DNA of 64,000 nt from Duganella flavida (GTDB taxonomy: Bacteria; Pseudomonadota; Gammaproteobacteria; Burkholderiales; Burkholderiaceae_D): positions 1 to 64,000 of the forward strand of contig NZ_WWCN01000002.1 of assembly GCF_009857445.1 (NCBI RefSeq), given 5' to 3'. The notes below the pieces were generated by a model that saw nothing but the letters and a program-made list of their open reading frames with translations, was not told where the DNA came from and searched no databases. Positions 62,612 through 64,000 of this stretch are shown here, piece after piece. The position numbers were made by a program, and so were the translations under genes. Positions within the stretch are counted from its first letter, which is position 1. Every line of letters begins with the position of its first letter.

Positions 62612-64000
62612 TTACATTTTGTTAGGAGCCGAAACGCCGATCAGCGCCAGACCGTTGCGCAGCACTTGGCGGGTCGCGACCATCAGGGCGATACGCGCGG
62701 CCTTCAGTGCTTCGTCGTCGACCAGCACGCGCTCCGCGAAGTAGAAGCTGTGCAGGTTGGCGGCCAGGTCGCGCAGGTAGAACGCGATCTGGTGCGGGCC
62801 CAGTTCCGTTTGCGCGCGTGCCAGCGTTTCTGGATAGGCTGCCAGGGTCGCCAGCAGGGCGGCTTCGGTCGGCGCGGTCAGCGGCGACAGGTCGACGTTG
62901 GCCAGCGTGGCTTCGTCGCCGGTCCACTGTTCCAGCATACGGCAGATACGCGCGTGGGCGTACTGCACGTAATAGACCGGGTTCTCGTCCGAGGTTTTCA
63001 GCGCGACGTCGACGTCGAACACGAATTCGGTGTCGGCTTTACGCGAGATCAGGAAGAAGCGCACAGCGTCGCGGCCCTTGGTGATGTCGCCGCCACCCGA
63101 CCATTCGATCAGGTCACGCACGGTGACGTAGGAACCGGCGCGCTTGGAGATCTTGACCTCTTCGCCGCCTTTCATCACGGTGACCATTTTGTGCAGCACG
63201 TAGTCCGGGAAGCCTTGCGGGATGCCGACGTTGACCGCTTGCAGGCCGGCGCGCACACGGGCGATGGTGCCGTGGTGGTCGGAGCCCTGCACGTTAATCG
63301 CTTGCTGGAAGCCGCGCTGGAATTTGACGATGTGGTAGGCCACGTCCGGCACGAAGTAGGTGTAGGTGCCGTCCTTCTTGCGCATCACGCGGTTCTTGTC
63401 ATCGCCGTAGTCCTCGGTGCGCAGCCACAGGGCGCCTTCTTCTTCGTAGGTCTTGCCGGATTTGTTCAGCATGTCGACGGCGGCATCCACTTTGCCGTCC
63501 GAGTACAGCGAGGACTCGAGGTAGTAGTTGTCGAACTTGACGCCGAAGGCTTGCAGGTCGATGTCCTGCTCATTGCGCAGGTAGGTCACGGCGAAGGCGC
63601 GGATCGATTCGATGTCTTCCACATCGCCCGAGGCGGTGGCTGGTGCGCCGTCCGATGCTGATACGGTTTTCTTGGCGGTGAAGTCGGCGGCGATGTCGGC
63701 GATGTAGTCGCCGTTGTAGGCCGATTCCGGCCACGCAGCGTCGCCCGGCTTGTGGCCACGCAGGCGCGCTTGCACCGAGTTGGCCAAGGTCTGGATTTGC
63801 ACGCCGGCGTCGTTGTAGTAGAACTCGCGGGTGACGTCGTAGCCTTGCGACACGAACAGCGAGGACAGGGCGTCGCCCAGTGCTGCCTGGCGGCCGTGGC
63901 CTACGTGCAGTGGGCCGGTCGGGTTGGCCGAGACGAATTCGATGATGACTTTTTTGCCGTTGCCAACATTCGCAACACCAAAGGCGGCGCCTTGCGCCAG
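62612..64000 (-). CDS. argS: Arginyl-tRNA synthetase (5' end cut by window edge)
   Basis: At least 462 residues are visible, running off the right edge. The HIGH-type motif appears in [18 protein letters not shown] near the edge, followed by [15 protein letters not shown]. The C-terminal anticodon-binding helical domain is complete ([21 protein letters not shown]...[18 protein letters not shown]...[16 protein letters not shown]). It charges tRNA-Arg. It heads the minus-strand set argS-SPOR-dsbA-SDR-birA-coaX-SPOR as far as can be seen. Confidence 0.96.
   Translation of the reverse strand: MAQGAAFGVANVGNGKKVIIEFVSANPTGPLHVGHGRQAALGDALSSLFVSQGYDVTREFYYNDAGVQIQTLANSVQARLRGHKPGDAAWPESAYNGDYIADIAADFTAKKTVSASDGAPATASGDVEDIESIRAFAVTYLRNEQDIDLQAFGVKFDNYYLESSLYSDGKVDAAVDMLNKSGKTYEEEGALWLRTEDYGDDKNRVMRKKDGTYTYFVPDVAYHIVKFQRGFQQAINVQGSDHHGTIARVRAGLQAVNVGIPQGFPDYVLHKMVTVMKGGEEVKISKRAGSYVTVRDLIEWSGGGDITKGRDAVRFFLISRKADTEFVFDVDVALKTSDENPVYYVQYAHARICRMLEQWTGDEATLANVDLSPLTAPTEAALLATLAAYPETLARAQTELGPHQIAFYLRDLAANLHSFYFAERVLVDDEALKAARIALMVATRQVLRNGLALIGVSAPNKM

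Noticed and set aside
61892..63661. Open frame of 589 codons opposite the SPOR gene, dsbA-side spacer and argS
   Set aside because: It spans several well-identified minus-strand genes and has a shadow-like composition.

Overview
The window suggests a betaproteobacterial chromosome, most likely Oxalobacteraceae (a Duganella/Massilia/Janthinobacterium-type organism; this is inference, not a database result). The grounds are GC-rich core genes, a betaproteobacterial-type gshA-gshB pair, a TorF-porin/glnK/amtB cluster with an NtrC site and a sigma-54 promoter, metXW, mreBCD-mrdA-rodA-rlpA, gatCAB and an argS...birA-coaX operon.

Positions 1-12307 look foreign. They are AT-richer than the rest and carry the end of an IS21-like element, a tyrosine recombinase cut at its 5' end, a small HTH/coiled-coil partner, a chimeric TetR fragment, an AbiEi/AbiEii-type toxin-antitoxin pair and a 2209-residue STAND ATPase with an N-terminal nuclease-like domain. 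The STAND gene is followed by a small ORF and preceded by the decayed remains of an OLD-type ATPase gene. The region stops inside comM, of which only the first 79 codons remain. I read it as the right part of a mobile genomic island with a defence cargo sitting in comM. The best candidate for an undescribed system is the STAND/nuclease protein with its small partner, next to the AbiE-like pair whose promoter lies between two identical-type 15-bp palindromes.

From 12308 the sequence is ordinary chromosome. It holds ubiK; a nitrogen-regulated porin-glnK-amtB operon; gshA-gshB followed by a permease-less PTS (EIIA-Man, HPr, EI); metX-metW-ampG-M48 peptidase-pseudouridine synthase; a large Ig-like surface protein; exodeoxyribonuclease III; pyrE; and a hydrolase. 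Two related secreted proteins lie in one operon with a LytS/LytTR two-component pair. An RstBA-like two-component pair faces two outer-membrane beta-barrel proteins.

Next come a PEP-CTERM protein, a phosphoesterase/di-haem peroxidase/secreted-protein operon, a BlaI/M56-TonB regulatory pair, gatCAB, and the rod-shape cluster mreB-mreC-mreD-mrdA-rodA-rodA-rlpA, which has two adjacent rodA genes. The right end is a co-directional minus-strand set: argS (cut by the window edge), SPOR protein, dsbA, SDR, birA, coaX, SPOR protein. No rRNA, tRNA or CRISPR array was recognised.
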